The notes under the pieces were generated by a model, which saw only the letters and a list, made by a program, of their open reading frames with translations, made no database searches and was not told where the DNA came from. Positions 12,959 to 24,200 of a stretch of DNA of 64,000 bases are shown piece after piece. Each line of letters opens with the position of its first letter. Position 1 is the stretch's first letter. Source of the stretch: Heliocidaris erythrogramma (lineage: Eukaryota > Echinodermata > Echinoidea > Camarodonta > Echinometridae); NCBI GenBank assembly GCA_025617745.1, contig CM046866.1, positions 11,973,725 through 12,037,724 of the forward strand, read 5' to 3'. The position numbers were made by a program, and so were the translations under genes.

Positions 12959-13276
12959 CAGGGGCAGATCTAGGATTTTGTATAAGGGGGGGGGGTGCAC
13001 ACAAATGCTGGATTGTCAACTTTGGGAAACTGCTAGGAGGGAGATCTGTATATTTTTTGGTCTTGCAAGCCCTCCAAATGTCGCTCAGTGGGGGGGGGGG
13101 GGGGGTTATAGGGTCCAGTTTCCCTCCATAAATATCTGACAAGCAACAAAACAAAACAAGAACAAAAACAAAAACAGGTTTTCTGTTCAAAAAGGGGGGC
13201 ACAATGCATACTGTTGTTTCAAAAAGGGGGGGGGCACGGGCCAGGATTGCCCCCCCCCCCCCTAAATCCACCACTG
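12959..13276 (+). mobile_element. G-tract hAT-like MITE, copy 1
   Basis: 318 bp from CAGGGGCAGATCTAGGATTT to CTAAATCCACCACTG. Internal landmarks are shared with the copy at 56089-56348: CTCAGTGGGGG followed by a long G run, GGGTCCAGTTTCCCTCC, and CTGACAAGCA. The flanking 8-mers are only partly alike (CACCTATC, CATTTGTT). No coding potential. Confidence 0.65.
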
Positions 13277-13647
13277 CATTTGTTGTTCTTCCTTCAATAA
13301 TGATAGAAATGTAAATCTAAGTTTAAATCATTTAACAGAAGTACATATTTTCATCTTCCATTCCCTTTTTAATCCTAGACCAAGACATCTAGTAAACTTT
13401 AAAATGGCGAAATCCGTAAGCGGGTATAATCAAATTAATTTACTGGACTTTAGAATTTTGATTTTGACTGTACAGACTACATCTACGTACGGTCTACAGA
13501 AAACAGATACACATCTAAGTCTAATATAAATATAAGATCTAATCTTACAGAGTTACTAGTACAATGTCTAAGACTAAGCAATGGCCAAATTGAAATTTAC
13601 ACCAATTATGAGGGCTTAGAGGTCTACATTTTCAAAAAACAATTTAC

Positions 13648-13780
13648 CTTTCCAGTTCAACTTGGGTTTCCTGCAGTGAGTGGATGACAATAATCTACAG
13701 CCCAGCCCCAGGTAGGGTCTATCACGATATTGGATGATCTGGTCCTGGTCCCCGTGTTTCTCTACACTGGTCCAATAGCT
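13648..13780 (-). CDS. Candidate coding exon of an unrecognised gene
   Basis: 133 bp between a good acceptor (TTGATTGCAG) and donor (GTAAAT). In phase 0 it is open for 44 codons with an unbiased, protein-like composition (SYWTSVEKHGD, PYLGLGCRLLSS) and one base over. I do not recognise the family. It lies downstream of the SAMHD1-Death stop, so it belongs to another transcript or an alternative 3' end. Joined to SAMHD1 exon K it would stop after a few codons. Confidence 0.35.
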
Positions 13781-14984
13781 CTGCAATCAAAAGAGAACAA
13801 AAGGTTAGGATCATGGTAATAATAAAAGCATGCCACAGATCTAATGTTTAGATTAATAATATTATACTCGCATACTACTCTCGTTTCAGTGACAGTGGTG
13901 ACTCGTCATGGTTGTCACTACAGACACACAAAAGAAATTGAGACAGCTCTCAGAAGCAGCATTATGTTATATATAATAAAGAACATTGTAAACTGGTCCA
14001 GCATGATTCAAGACATTGTCATTCAAATTCTACGTTGATCTTTCTTACTTAAACAAAATTCAAGGCTATGGTAGGCCTAGATGCAGGGCACCTGCAATTT
14101 TTGCCATCGTAGGCAAAGTCCAGTTTAGCCGGCCAGGATCGGCGCACCAAAAACTAACAGACCGCTGGGCAAGATCTTACCCGGCGCGGCCCAGCTCCCC
14201 AGAGTGAGGATCTTGTGCATTCAGTGTCATGATCAATTTTGAACAGGTCAACATCTACCGCAGATTGTCGGTAATGATGCCATGCGCTTTACTTTTTAGG
14301 CTTGAGCACTGTCATAATATACAGATCTTCGGAAAATTTCTGATCTTTTCGAAAAACATTACCAGTTGACTATTTAAAATGACCGTTTTAGAGTTCAATC
14401 AAAGATAAAAATTTTGTTTTGTAATGCAAGAGAGGTGGACTGGGTGGGATGTGGGATAATACGTTTTGTACAGTGAACTCACTAGCAGCCACGACGAACA
14501 CATCCCAATTATTAAGAGGAACGTTAAACAAAATACATATTTACTTACATTTCATGGTATCATACGCCATTACGTTGATAAGAATGTCCCCGGAGAATTT
14601 TCTGCTTTCGTGAGATTTACTAGACAAACTCCTTCTAAAACAAAAATTTCTCAAAAACGAAGTTTTTTTGAGATTTGTGTTGAAATGGCACAAAAGTAGC
14701 ACTACCCGTACGGCCGCCATTTTCCCTATTTCGTGTCCAAATCGTAGGGAATTGTGGGAATGAAAAAAATGAATTATGTATGATCTTATACATAAAACAT
14801 TATGTTAATATGAGCAACTAACCAATCATCGAACAGTATTTGACGAGTTTTTGACGTCATTCCTCATGAATAAACATTTATTCAAATTGACCCTCCTAGC
14901 TCACTGTTCAAATTGGACAAAGCTCCCACAATGCATCCAATGCAAAGCCTATGGAATGTCAAAGGTCAGATTTTAGTTGACTCT
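13781..14984. other. Region without a recognised feature
   Basis: Between the candidate exon and the endonuclease fragment. AT-rich; short open frames have no recognisable motif and no splice support. Confidence 0.4.
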
Positions 14985-16260
14985 CTAGCCCTCCTTCGGA
15001 GGGCATACTGGTATGATTGAATCTCTTTGGTGGTTTGCATGACAAACGCCATCTGTTGGCGAAATTGCGTATTTGGGGTTGCGAGAATTAAAGTAGCAGA
15101 TGCATTAGCAACACGCGTTGGCTTAGAAACGAGTGGCAAGCAAGAAGCAGATAAAATTACTTCAAGAAAGTCTTGAGAAATATTGTTATGTTCATGGTTC
15201 AATAAATCTATATTGAAATCTCCCATTAAGAAGAAGTCTTTATTGTCAAAATTGACGTCTCTTAACAAATTGGAAAAAATATTGCAAGAATTCTTGAGCA
15301 TTTGAGCTAGGATATCGATAAATAACACCGGCAATGATATTCTTATTACCAGGAATCACAATTTCAATAAAAAGGGATTCAACAATTGTATTAGAAACAG
15401 AGATTTCACCCAAGATAGTGTAGTTAAATGATTTAAGGATGTAGAGAGCAACTCCCCCACCAGCTCGATTTTGTCTTTTTTTGTTGATGAAGCCATAATC
15501 TTTTAGAAGGAATGGGTGCTTTGAATCGTAATTAAGCCAAGTTTCTGTGAGGCCAATCAGCGTAAAGGGGCTTGGCATGGGTTTATCTACGAGTGAAAGA
15601 AGGTCATCAAAATGCTTATTCAAACTTCTGATATTTAAATGAAGGATGGAAAATGTAACATTTTGAAAATATTTTGAAAGCTTTGAAAATTGATTGATGG
15701 TTATATAGTTAGTAGTTCCACGTTGGACAGGGTCATCTAAATCAAAATCGAACGCCAGATTTGCAGCTGAAGCGTTAATGTTATCTATAAGATTATCATA
15801 AGAAATAGCAGAAGTATCAGACACATCATCAGACTGAATAGGTCTATGTAAATCAAAGAAATCGTCATCACTAAGCCTATGAAATGGCAGCGATTGCCTA
15901 TCGTCAGAGTTAAACATCATTATGAGATTAAAAAAATACTCCCTCATCGTTGACATTTGGCGATAAGGAGAAATACTGTATAGAAGAAGTAATGGCGCTA
16001 TATTCAAGAAGAGTAAGGAAAGGAAGTGTCGATCACATGCAGTAGGAAGAGAAATAAATCGATAGAAATCAAATAGGAATGGAGGAAAAGTGATGACCAA
16101 CAAAAAAAACGAGTAGAGAAAACAAACATATGATGGGGATGAAAATGAAAAGAAAACATAGTGAATCTCTGTTGGCATAACATACTTAAGACAATCTAAA
16201 CGCTGGAACGTCATGTGGCAGAAAACAATCAGCACTGGAGCTAAGAATAACGTGCAAATT
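14985..16260 (-). mobile_element. LINE 5' half: endonuclease domain only
   Basis: On the minus strand the frame reads FSILHLNIRSLNKHFDDL, GLTETWL, NRAGGGVALYI, then after a frameshift at about 15290, FLMGDFNIDLL and LVSKPTRV. These are the apurinic-endonuclease motifs of LINEs. The reverse transcriptase is missing: similarity stops near 14985. Upstream sequence to about 16500 may be its 5' untranslated region. The hydrophobic N-terminal stretch at about 15990-16235 has no known domain. Confidence 0.85.
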
Positions 16261-16539
16261 TGAGGAATTTCTAAATCATCGATTATACATAAATATTAAA
16301 TTCAGTATAATGAGGAATATATTAACATACCAACATTGCAATAATTAATTATAGAAACAACAAAGATAATAAAGTGTGTATGAACAACATTACAATGGGT
16401 TTTCACTTCTACAAGAAAAGAAAATCGAATGAGCATATGTAATGAACACAGGTTCATCAATGGTATAAATAAAACATCAAGAAGTAGATAAAAACAAACT
16501 CAGTAGAGGAAGATTCAGTGGACCTCCTTCGCGATGCAT

Positions 16540-17052
16540 TCAAATGAATACCACTACTGGAACCATTATGAGATAAGTAGGAATCCAGTAGAAATCCTGG
16601 CTGAAACCATTAGAAATTTCTACTGGAATCCTAATGGTTTTAGAAGTGATTCCTACTGGTCTCCTAATGGTTCTAGTAGGTTTACAGTAGAATTCCTGGA
16701 TGATACCATTAGAAATTTCTTGGAAACGATTAGAAATTTCTACTGGAATCCTAATGGTTTTAGAAGTGATTCCTTCTGGTCTCCGAATGGTCCTAGTAGG
16801 TTTTTCTACTATTTTCTATTGGTTCCAGTAGAAACTTATACTGGGTTTCTACTGATTTGTAATGGTCCCAGTAGAGATTTCTACTGGTTTTCTAATGGAG
16901 CCATTAAAAATATTTCTACTGGTTTCTACTGGTTAGGGGGTCCACTTTCCATATTCAAACCAGTAGATATTGACCAGTAAAAAACATAGTACAAACCAAT
17001 AGGCAATTGACCAGTAGAAACCAGTAGAAATTTTCTACTGGTTTTTCTATGG
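16540..17052. repeat. Palindromic CCAGTAGAAA / CCATTAGAAA array
   Basis: About 500 bp in which TTTCTACTGG, TTTCTAATGG and their complements alternate many times, partly as a degenerate tandem repeat of about 120 bp (CCATTAGAAATTTCTACTGG-like cores at about 16602 and 16728). Every unit is self-complementary or can pair with a neighbour. AGTGGACC near both ends of the first 430 bp is weakly inverted, so it could be a mobile element. Confidence 0.75.
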
Positions 17053-17774
17053 GGAGTTGATGTGACAATGGATTCTAAAAATGAGGAAGTAGATACCGGT
17101 TTATTAAAGAAAACCTGTTTTAGTTCCAAGGCGAAATCCAGATTGCCAATAACCTAATTTATTGTCTAAAAATACATGTAGGAAATCATGCACTTTACCG
17201 GAATAAATTCAGTCGCAATGCAGCAATGCCTGCACGCTGCGGCCTGAAACGGCGAGGGTTAGGCTCACAGGGACGGGCCTGAAGTAAAAGCTAAAATGAG
17301 GTAAAGAACACAAACATTTAATCCAACTTCAGAAATATTAACAGTCATTGTGAAATGCAAACATTGCAAATAACGGTGGGATTGGAACTCATTGCACCAT
17401 TGTGCAACTGTCGATACTGTATAGAAGTTTTATTCTCCGCATGCGTGGTTATGAAATGCCTCTACTGCTCATTCCACCCTTCGAAAGAAACATTTGCATT
17501 GGTAATAATGTAGAGCAAATAGCCCCTACATCTGGACTCAGACTACGCTTACAGAAATGATTGATTAGAACATAGAAGTAACAAAACTACAAGTATTCAG
17601 ACATATAACATTAGCATAAGCGACAAGACTAAATTGTTTTTAAGTTTAGCGAAATGTATGAGATAAAAAAAACCCAGCAGTAATGACATAGTATTTTTAA
17701 TAAATGGTTATGACATTCAAGGTGGAAGGATGATCTCCATCAACATGATTACATTCAGAAGTTATATTGTTATC
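17053..17774. other. Region without a recognised feature
   Basis: Sequence beyond the candidate polyadenylation signal of the SAMHD1-Death gene; no exon, repeat array or TIR recognised. Confidence 0.4.
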
Positions 17775-17780
17775 TTTATT
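17775..17780 (-). promoter_or_regulatory. Candidate polyadenylation signal of the SAMHD1-Death gene
   Basis: AATAAA read on the minus strand, about 180 bp after the stop codon, the first such hexamer downstream. No cDNA evidence. Confidence 0.45.
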
Positions 17781-17960
17781 GAGGATTAATTGGAGAGATT
17801 TTTCTTTCATTTCAGATTTAGATGTTCTAGCACTTTCTTCCCGTGTTGTAAATGTTAAGCTGGATTAAAGCGCTTTTATGTGTCGGTATGTGAATTTACA
17901 TGAAGATTTTGTGTTTATATGGGAATGACTTTCGAAATGAGGTTGAATAAAGAACAAAAT

Positions 17961-18261
17961 CTAAAACATTCCAGTTAAATTGCAGAAATTTTCTGCAAGC
18001 TCTACATATCCAGCCCCTCTAAGAGCATTGCTCAGCATTATTGTCTGAGACTGCGTAGGGGTACGCCTTTTCCAGTCCAGGAGCATGTTCCTTGTCCCTT
18101 CGCTGACGACCTGGCCATCTCGTCCTGTATTGGATGCTTTGAATGTCTTCCACTTAATGTCGGTGAAGCCTAATCCTAATGCCAATTTATGCAGATCCTT
18201 GTGATTACCAAGCTCATCGGCAAGTTCCGCAATAGTCTCCTCTAAAATACCAACCATTTCG
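17961..18261 (-). CDS. SAMHD1-like: SAMHD1-like exon L: Death domain and stop
   Basis: 301 bp ending in TAG (17961-17963). The acceptor is GTTTTAACAG and the first base completes a Ser codon. The roughly 99 residues have the Death-domain pattern: LADELG, DLHKLALGLGF, NMLLDWKRR, LSNALRGAGYVELAENF, i.e. six amphipathic helices with the conserved Trp in the DWK motif. Death domains make homotypic contacts in apoptosis and innate-immune complexes. No transmembrane segment follows. A different gene ending is possible, but frame continuity with exon K favours one transcript. Confidence 0.85.
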
Positions 18262-21200
18262 CTGTTAAAACAGAACAAATTCGTAATTTTATTACCAGGA
18301 GCGGAATGTAGAGCCCACAAATGTAAAAATCTATCACAAATGTAAAAACATTGCGCCCGAAAATGTAAAAATAACCACAAAATAATGTCACAACATGTCA
18401 ACCACAAGTGTAAAAATAACCACAAATGTAAACAATTTTGCCCACATATGTAAAAACATTTTGCCTACAAATTTAGAAATGTCATAACATGTCAAATGTA
18501 GCAAATGTAAAAATTAATTGCTTGAATAATGTATGTGTGTGTGCGTGTGTAAGTTGTGTGTGAGGTTTCCTGACCATTAAAATCCCTGAAATAGCGAAAG
18601 ACCCGATAGCGAAAGACCCGTCAGCACAAATGTAAAAACATGTCAACTGGAAATGTAAAAAATAAGAATTAAACTAGTGGTTTACTAGTGGTTTCCCTTT
18701 TTATGATCAGTTTACTGTTTACAGGGGCGGGCTGGGGAGGAGGCGGGGTCGAGGAGCTGATCATGAACTTCAATGGCAGGAAAGTTCACATAGTCGTAAT
18801 AGAACAGCAATTTATGTTATCAGTCACAAGAGGGCGCGGCATATAAATGAAATTTGAATTTAATTTCTACTAGGCCATGAGCCTGTCCCGAAATAGCAAC
18901 ACCATATTCCATATGAGATTTTACCTCTTAAAGTTACTTAGACCATCCATGTCATTCACAAAAAAACCCAGAACACCCCCCCCCCCCCCAAAAAAAAGGG
19001 GGCCCCTAAGTCGGGTCTATTTCAACCCAACTAACATTATGCATGAAATCTTGTCAGAAGTTTTATGACTATGCATTACCAAAACACAAAAACTGACAAA
19101 ATTTTCCGTCGGGATGGGTTGTCAGACGGCCCCTGAAAATTGGGACAAATTTCCCCCTTAAGGCCAATAGACCAAATTTTGTCAGTACAAACATTTAAAA
19201 ACTGACAAAAAAATCCATCGGGAAGGGGGTGTAACACGCCCCTGAAAAACACAAAATGCTCAGGATGTGGAAAAGAAACATTTCTTGGCATTAAAACCTT
19301 AATAACTCCACAGTGTCTCATTCTGTTCACGTCAAATTTACACAATACAATTTTAAGTATTGTAAATTTCTTGAGGTGCAATTTGATGTCAAAAGACCAT
19401 TTCAATAATAAGTTATTAAATTGTGAAAATTGTATTGCTTTCTCAAAAGTAGTCAACGATATTGTCAGGATTGTGTAAACATACACATTGTCCATCTGCA
19501 CCTGTTTCACAAGACATAATAGAGGAGCTTGCCAAGTATCTGGGCTATGTGGCTGCCATGCTGAAATCTACCATTCATGTGTTAATATGATAGCCTGTCC
19601 CGAAATAGTCACCCCATTTTACCCATAAGATTTGACCCCTTACGGTTGCTTAGACCATCTGAGTTATTAAGAAAAAAAAGGTTGTCAGCCTGAACGTAGA
19701 CGTCGGGTATAGCCCCCAGAGCCCCCAAAAGAGACCCAAAGTCGGGTCGATTTCACCCCATCTCCCCCTTTGTCAGTAGGAAGTAGTATGACTGGACATT
19801 ACAAAACACCAACACACCAAAAATGACAAAAATTTCCGTCGAGATGGGGTGTCAGACGGCCCTTAAGTATTAGGGTAAATTTTTCCCCTTGAAGCCAGGG
19901 GACCAAATTTTGTCAGAAGGAAAAGCTATGAATGTACATTCCAAAAATATAAAAACTGACGAAATTGTCCATCGGGAAGGGGGTGTCAGACCACCTGAAA
20001 GGAAAACCCCAAAGTGCCCTTTGACGATTTGCCCCCCTAAATGCTCTGTATGTAAAGAAAAAAAACATTTTCTTTCTTTCTGACTATAATAACTCAAAAG
20101 TGTTTTATTTAATTCAATGCAAACCTTCATTACATAATTTTGAGTATAATGATCTTCCAGCGGTGTAATTTGGTGTTGATTTGTCTTTTGATTAATAAAT
20201 TATTAAATTGTAACATGCCACAGATACCTGAAAAGCTCTTCTATTATGCCTTGTCAAACAGGTGAAGAGTGACAATGGGTGTGTTTACATAATCCTGACA
20301 ATATCTTTTAGCGACTTTTGAGAAAGCAATACATTTTTCCTAATTTAATAACTTATTAATCAACAAATTAACCCCAAATTTGGGGAGCCGTCTGACACCC
20401 CATCCCGACGGAATTTTTTTGTCAGATTTTTGTGTTTTGTAATGTCCAGTAATACTACTTCCTACTGACAAAGCTTGGTGCATGGGGGAGATGGGGTGAC
20501 ATCGACCAAATTTCTGGTCTCTTTTGGGGCTTTGGGGCCTAAACCCGGCGGCTACGTTCAGGCTGACAACCATTTTGTCAATAACTCAGATGGTCTAAGT
20601 AAGTTTAAGGGGTCAACAATTATGGGTAAACTTGGGGTGACTATTTAGGGACAGGCTCCTGGCCTATAAGGCGATCGTTGCACAAAAAGTGGAAATTTGA
20701 CCATTCTATCCTCGGGGAGGGGGCTGCAGCCCTGGCCAGCCATCCTCCTCCCATCCCCCTCCCCTCCCCACGGCCTCGTGCGCCTGTGAATAGGCCTATT
20801 CTTTCTTTTTTAAAAGATAAATCACAGTCTTGATCAGATATGAAAACCATGACTCTGAAATTTTCCGTTTTCATCGTTATTATAATGAAGAATTAGATAT
20901 TTCGATAAGTATGTTGTGAATGTTTGGCTAATTAACTGGATGAATGTTTGAACACTGAGGGTTGAACGGGGATCGTACGGGAGTCCAGAACGCAACAAAT
21001 CATACCGATGAAGTCAATTTAACTGTGGCAAAATGATAAATTTAATACAGAAAATCAACTAGATTTATGTTCACTTTTGAATCTATATTTTTCCAAAAAT
21101 CATTGTTTTGTTGAATAGTAGTTGGTTGTTTGGGTATTTTTTTTTAGAATAGTGCGCCACTGAAGTTTATGAACAGCTCCTCAACCCCCCCCCCCCCCCC

Positions 21201-24200
21201 CGCCCCTGTAAACGGAATACTGATCATAAAAAGGTAAAGGTAAGTTTGACCTTCCCATGGTTTTGTGCCTTGGACCCAATTCCATAAGATTATATAACAT
21301 ACAGAGGAGCGATGAGTCACCTCGAAACTGATGAAAAATTTTCAGTGCTTCTGGGGAATTAAGCATTTATATGCCATACATAATTGCTGCTCCTAGACTA
21401 TGGTATATCGAGGGTTGATGATTTCTTTTTTCTCTACTGAAATATCTAAAAGCTCAGTGGGTGGGGATTTCACCCCTGGACACCAACAACAAGTCCGAAT
21501 CATAGTTTTCCACATTCATTAAGGTTTTTTTGAGGCGTCCACCCACCCATTTATTTCCCTCTTTAAAAAAAAATAGGATCTATTCTTTTCTGGACTCAAA
21601 ACAACGGAAGTACAAGAGCAATGGGGTCTTGCCCACGTCTTTTTCTCACGCGATTACCAGGACCAAGATGTAAAACCGTCCTACAAGTAGTCTTGTTATC
21701 CTGAGTAAATATTATTGAATATAATAAAACAATAAAAATCCTTCGATTATTTTAGTTTAAGGCTGAAAATTTTTCATCAGATTTCCATAGCTAACATTAT
21801 CCGCCATATTGTTCATTTGTTGCATTATTCCGAAGGTTCATAATTCCGAAAATGAAAAAGGGTCCATAATTCCGAAGGTTCGTATTTCCCAAAATGAAAA
21901 ATAAGTTCATAAATGCGAATGTTCGTAATTCCAAAAGTGAGAAAGGGCTCATAATTCCGGAAGGAAAAAAAAAGAAAAAGAAAAAGGAAGGCGGATTCAG
22001 TGGTAAAATGAAATAGAGTCACGATAAGATATTACCGTCGCAAGGAAACGAAACTATTTATAAGGTTCGAATATTTCCTCCCCCCCCCCCCCCTATGAAA
22101 AAAGGGAAAGAAGAAGAAAGACCAGAAAGCATATAAAGGAGATTTTTTTTTTAATGGGTGAAGAAAATTTTTAAGAATAAGAAGGAAAAAGTAAGAACAT
22201 GGACACTACTACAGATGGACGCTGATCGGTGCCATAATGAATTCATACACCTGACTCTGTCAAAATTATCACAATGACATTGACATTCTAAATATGCTTC
22301 TCAACTTTGATCTCATCACGACCGCCGCCAGTCAGCCATAAAAGAACCAGAACTGTGCTTAGAGAAATCAACAAAATGCATGCGCAGAAGAAAATAAATG
22401 GCTTAAAATCATGGAAATGCATGTGCAGTTGTGGGGTAAAAATGAAAATTATCATATATACATTTTTTAATAGGAAATTAGAAGTAGTTTACGAGAGACC
22501 TGTAAATTTGGCTGAAACATAATGATTTTAAATTTCATTTCGAAACTTATCCGATCCATTTTTCAGGAATATGAGGTAATAGGACAGTAGAGGATATGTA
22601 TTTTTCAAAGTTAGGCAAGGTCAGATTCATGTCCACTTCTGTAATAATAATCTCATATCATACAAATTGTCATAATTGGGGGTTCGCTGTTCCTCTAACT
22701 GGTCTTAAATCACGATACATCTCCTGAAATTACACTTCAGCAAAATGAAAATTCGAAGAAAGGTAAAAGGATGTTTTGTCTGTGGCGATTCGGGATTACA
22801 TAATCAACATTGTCGCGACAAATGAATGTGCTCATCAACATACACATTATCAGGTGGCGGCGGTCATGATGTGATCAAAGAAAGACTCCCGTTATTAGTC
22901 CATCTGTAGTAGGGTCCATGCTATAAGCTTAATATAAGGCTTATTTCTATGTTATATAAACTTTAGAGAATCTCTATACTCTTACTTAGGCTCAGATTTA
23001 AAATATATTGTAATCTGTGTGTTTATAATATGATCTACAAGGCCTTATAAGTTCAATTTTTAAAAAGCAAAATTTGTTTGCCCCTTCCATACCCTGCCGG
23101 GACGAGGTCTCTATCCTCCAACCCTGTCATGTTATCCTATCCGCGGAAACAAAAAAATCCCTTATTCCAACAACGCCTGATACCAGTGTTGGGTCCAAGA
23201 CCAGAGAGTCTGAGATCAAAATCAAGATCAGACAGTCCAAGATCCAGATCAAGATCAAGATGGAGGTTACTGATGCCGATCTCGAGACTGGTCTGGAGAT
23301 CAAGATCTATCTCGAAGTTCGATCTCGAGGTACCCAACACTGAGTCGTGTTTTCGCCGAGTCGTGAACGATTTTAAAACCTTTTTCGCTTGACAATGTTG
23401 ATCTCGAGCGATCTCGAGCGAAAATTCCGAGAACAGAAGCTCCGAGATCAAGATCAAGACCAACACCTTCGAGATCAAGAACCAGATCGAGGTTACTGAT
23501 GTCGATCTCGAGACTGGTCTCTAGATCCAGATCGATCTCGAGGTACCCAACACTGCCTGATACATAAAAAGTTACCAGAAATACGAATATTTTCTTTCAA
23601 TATAATTTTTGCAATAGCTTAAATATAGTACATATTGTCTTGGAAAAATATAATTAAGAAAAGGAAAGGGGAAAACCGTAACTATTCGACTGGGGTTTCC
23701 AGGAAGTGGGTAAGGAGTAAGAGTAGTCCCACCCTGTAGAGCTACCAGTAAGGCCCTCTGAAGTATTTAACCCCGCCATCACCTCCCACCCACCCCCCCC
23801 CCCCCACGCCCCCACGCCGCCCGCCACATCCCAAACTAGAACGTTTCAAGAAATGATTGATGCAGAACTAAATAGAAAGCAAAAGAGGAAAAGAAAAAAA
23901 CAAGAAAAAATTAGAAAAAGACGAAAAGGGGAAACCCCCTAAAAATCTTGCACGGGTTTGTTAAAGGGGAATGAAAGGCAACAAACATTATCCTATAATC
24001 ATGCTAGACATGTGGCTGCCATTTTCTATACGAAGTAATGTCAGAGCAGTGCTATTTGTGAGATACCCACTGACATGTATACTAGCTACGATGACACTCA
24101 TGATCACCAGTGGAATGCATAACACTGGATTTTCTCATAACACACCACTTTTGAAGTCATGTACATTCAAATGAAGATATTTTTATCCTGTCATAAAACC

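Noticed and set aside
12959..13276. Convincing 8-bp target duplication
   Set aside because: CACCTATC and CATTTGTT share only four positions; not claimed.
13648..13780. Alternative last exon of SAMHD1-Death
   Set aside because: In the phase required after exon K it stops within a few codons; its long frame is phase 0.
16534..16980. 148-codon open frame (Asn/Tyr/Phe-rich)
   Set aside because: Produced by the TTTCTACTGG repeat array; no splice or homology support.
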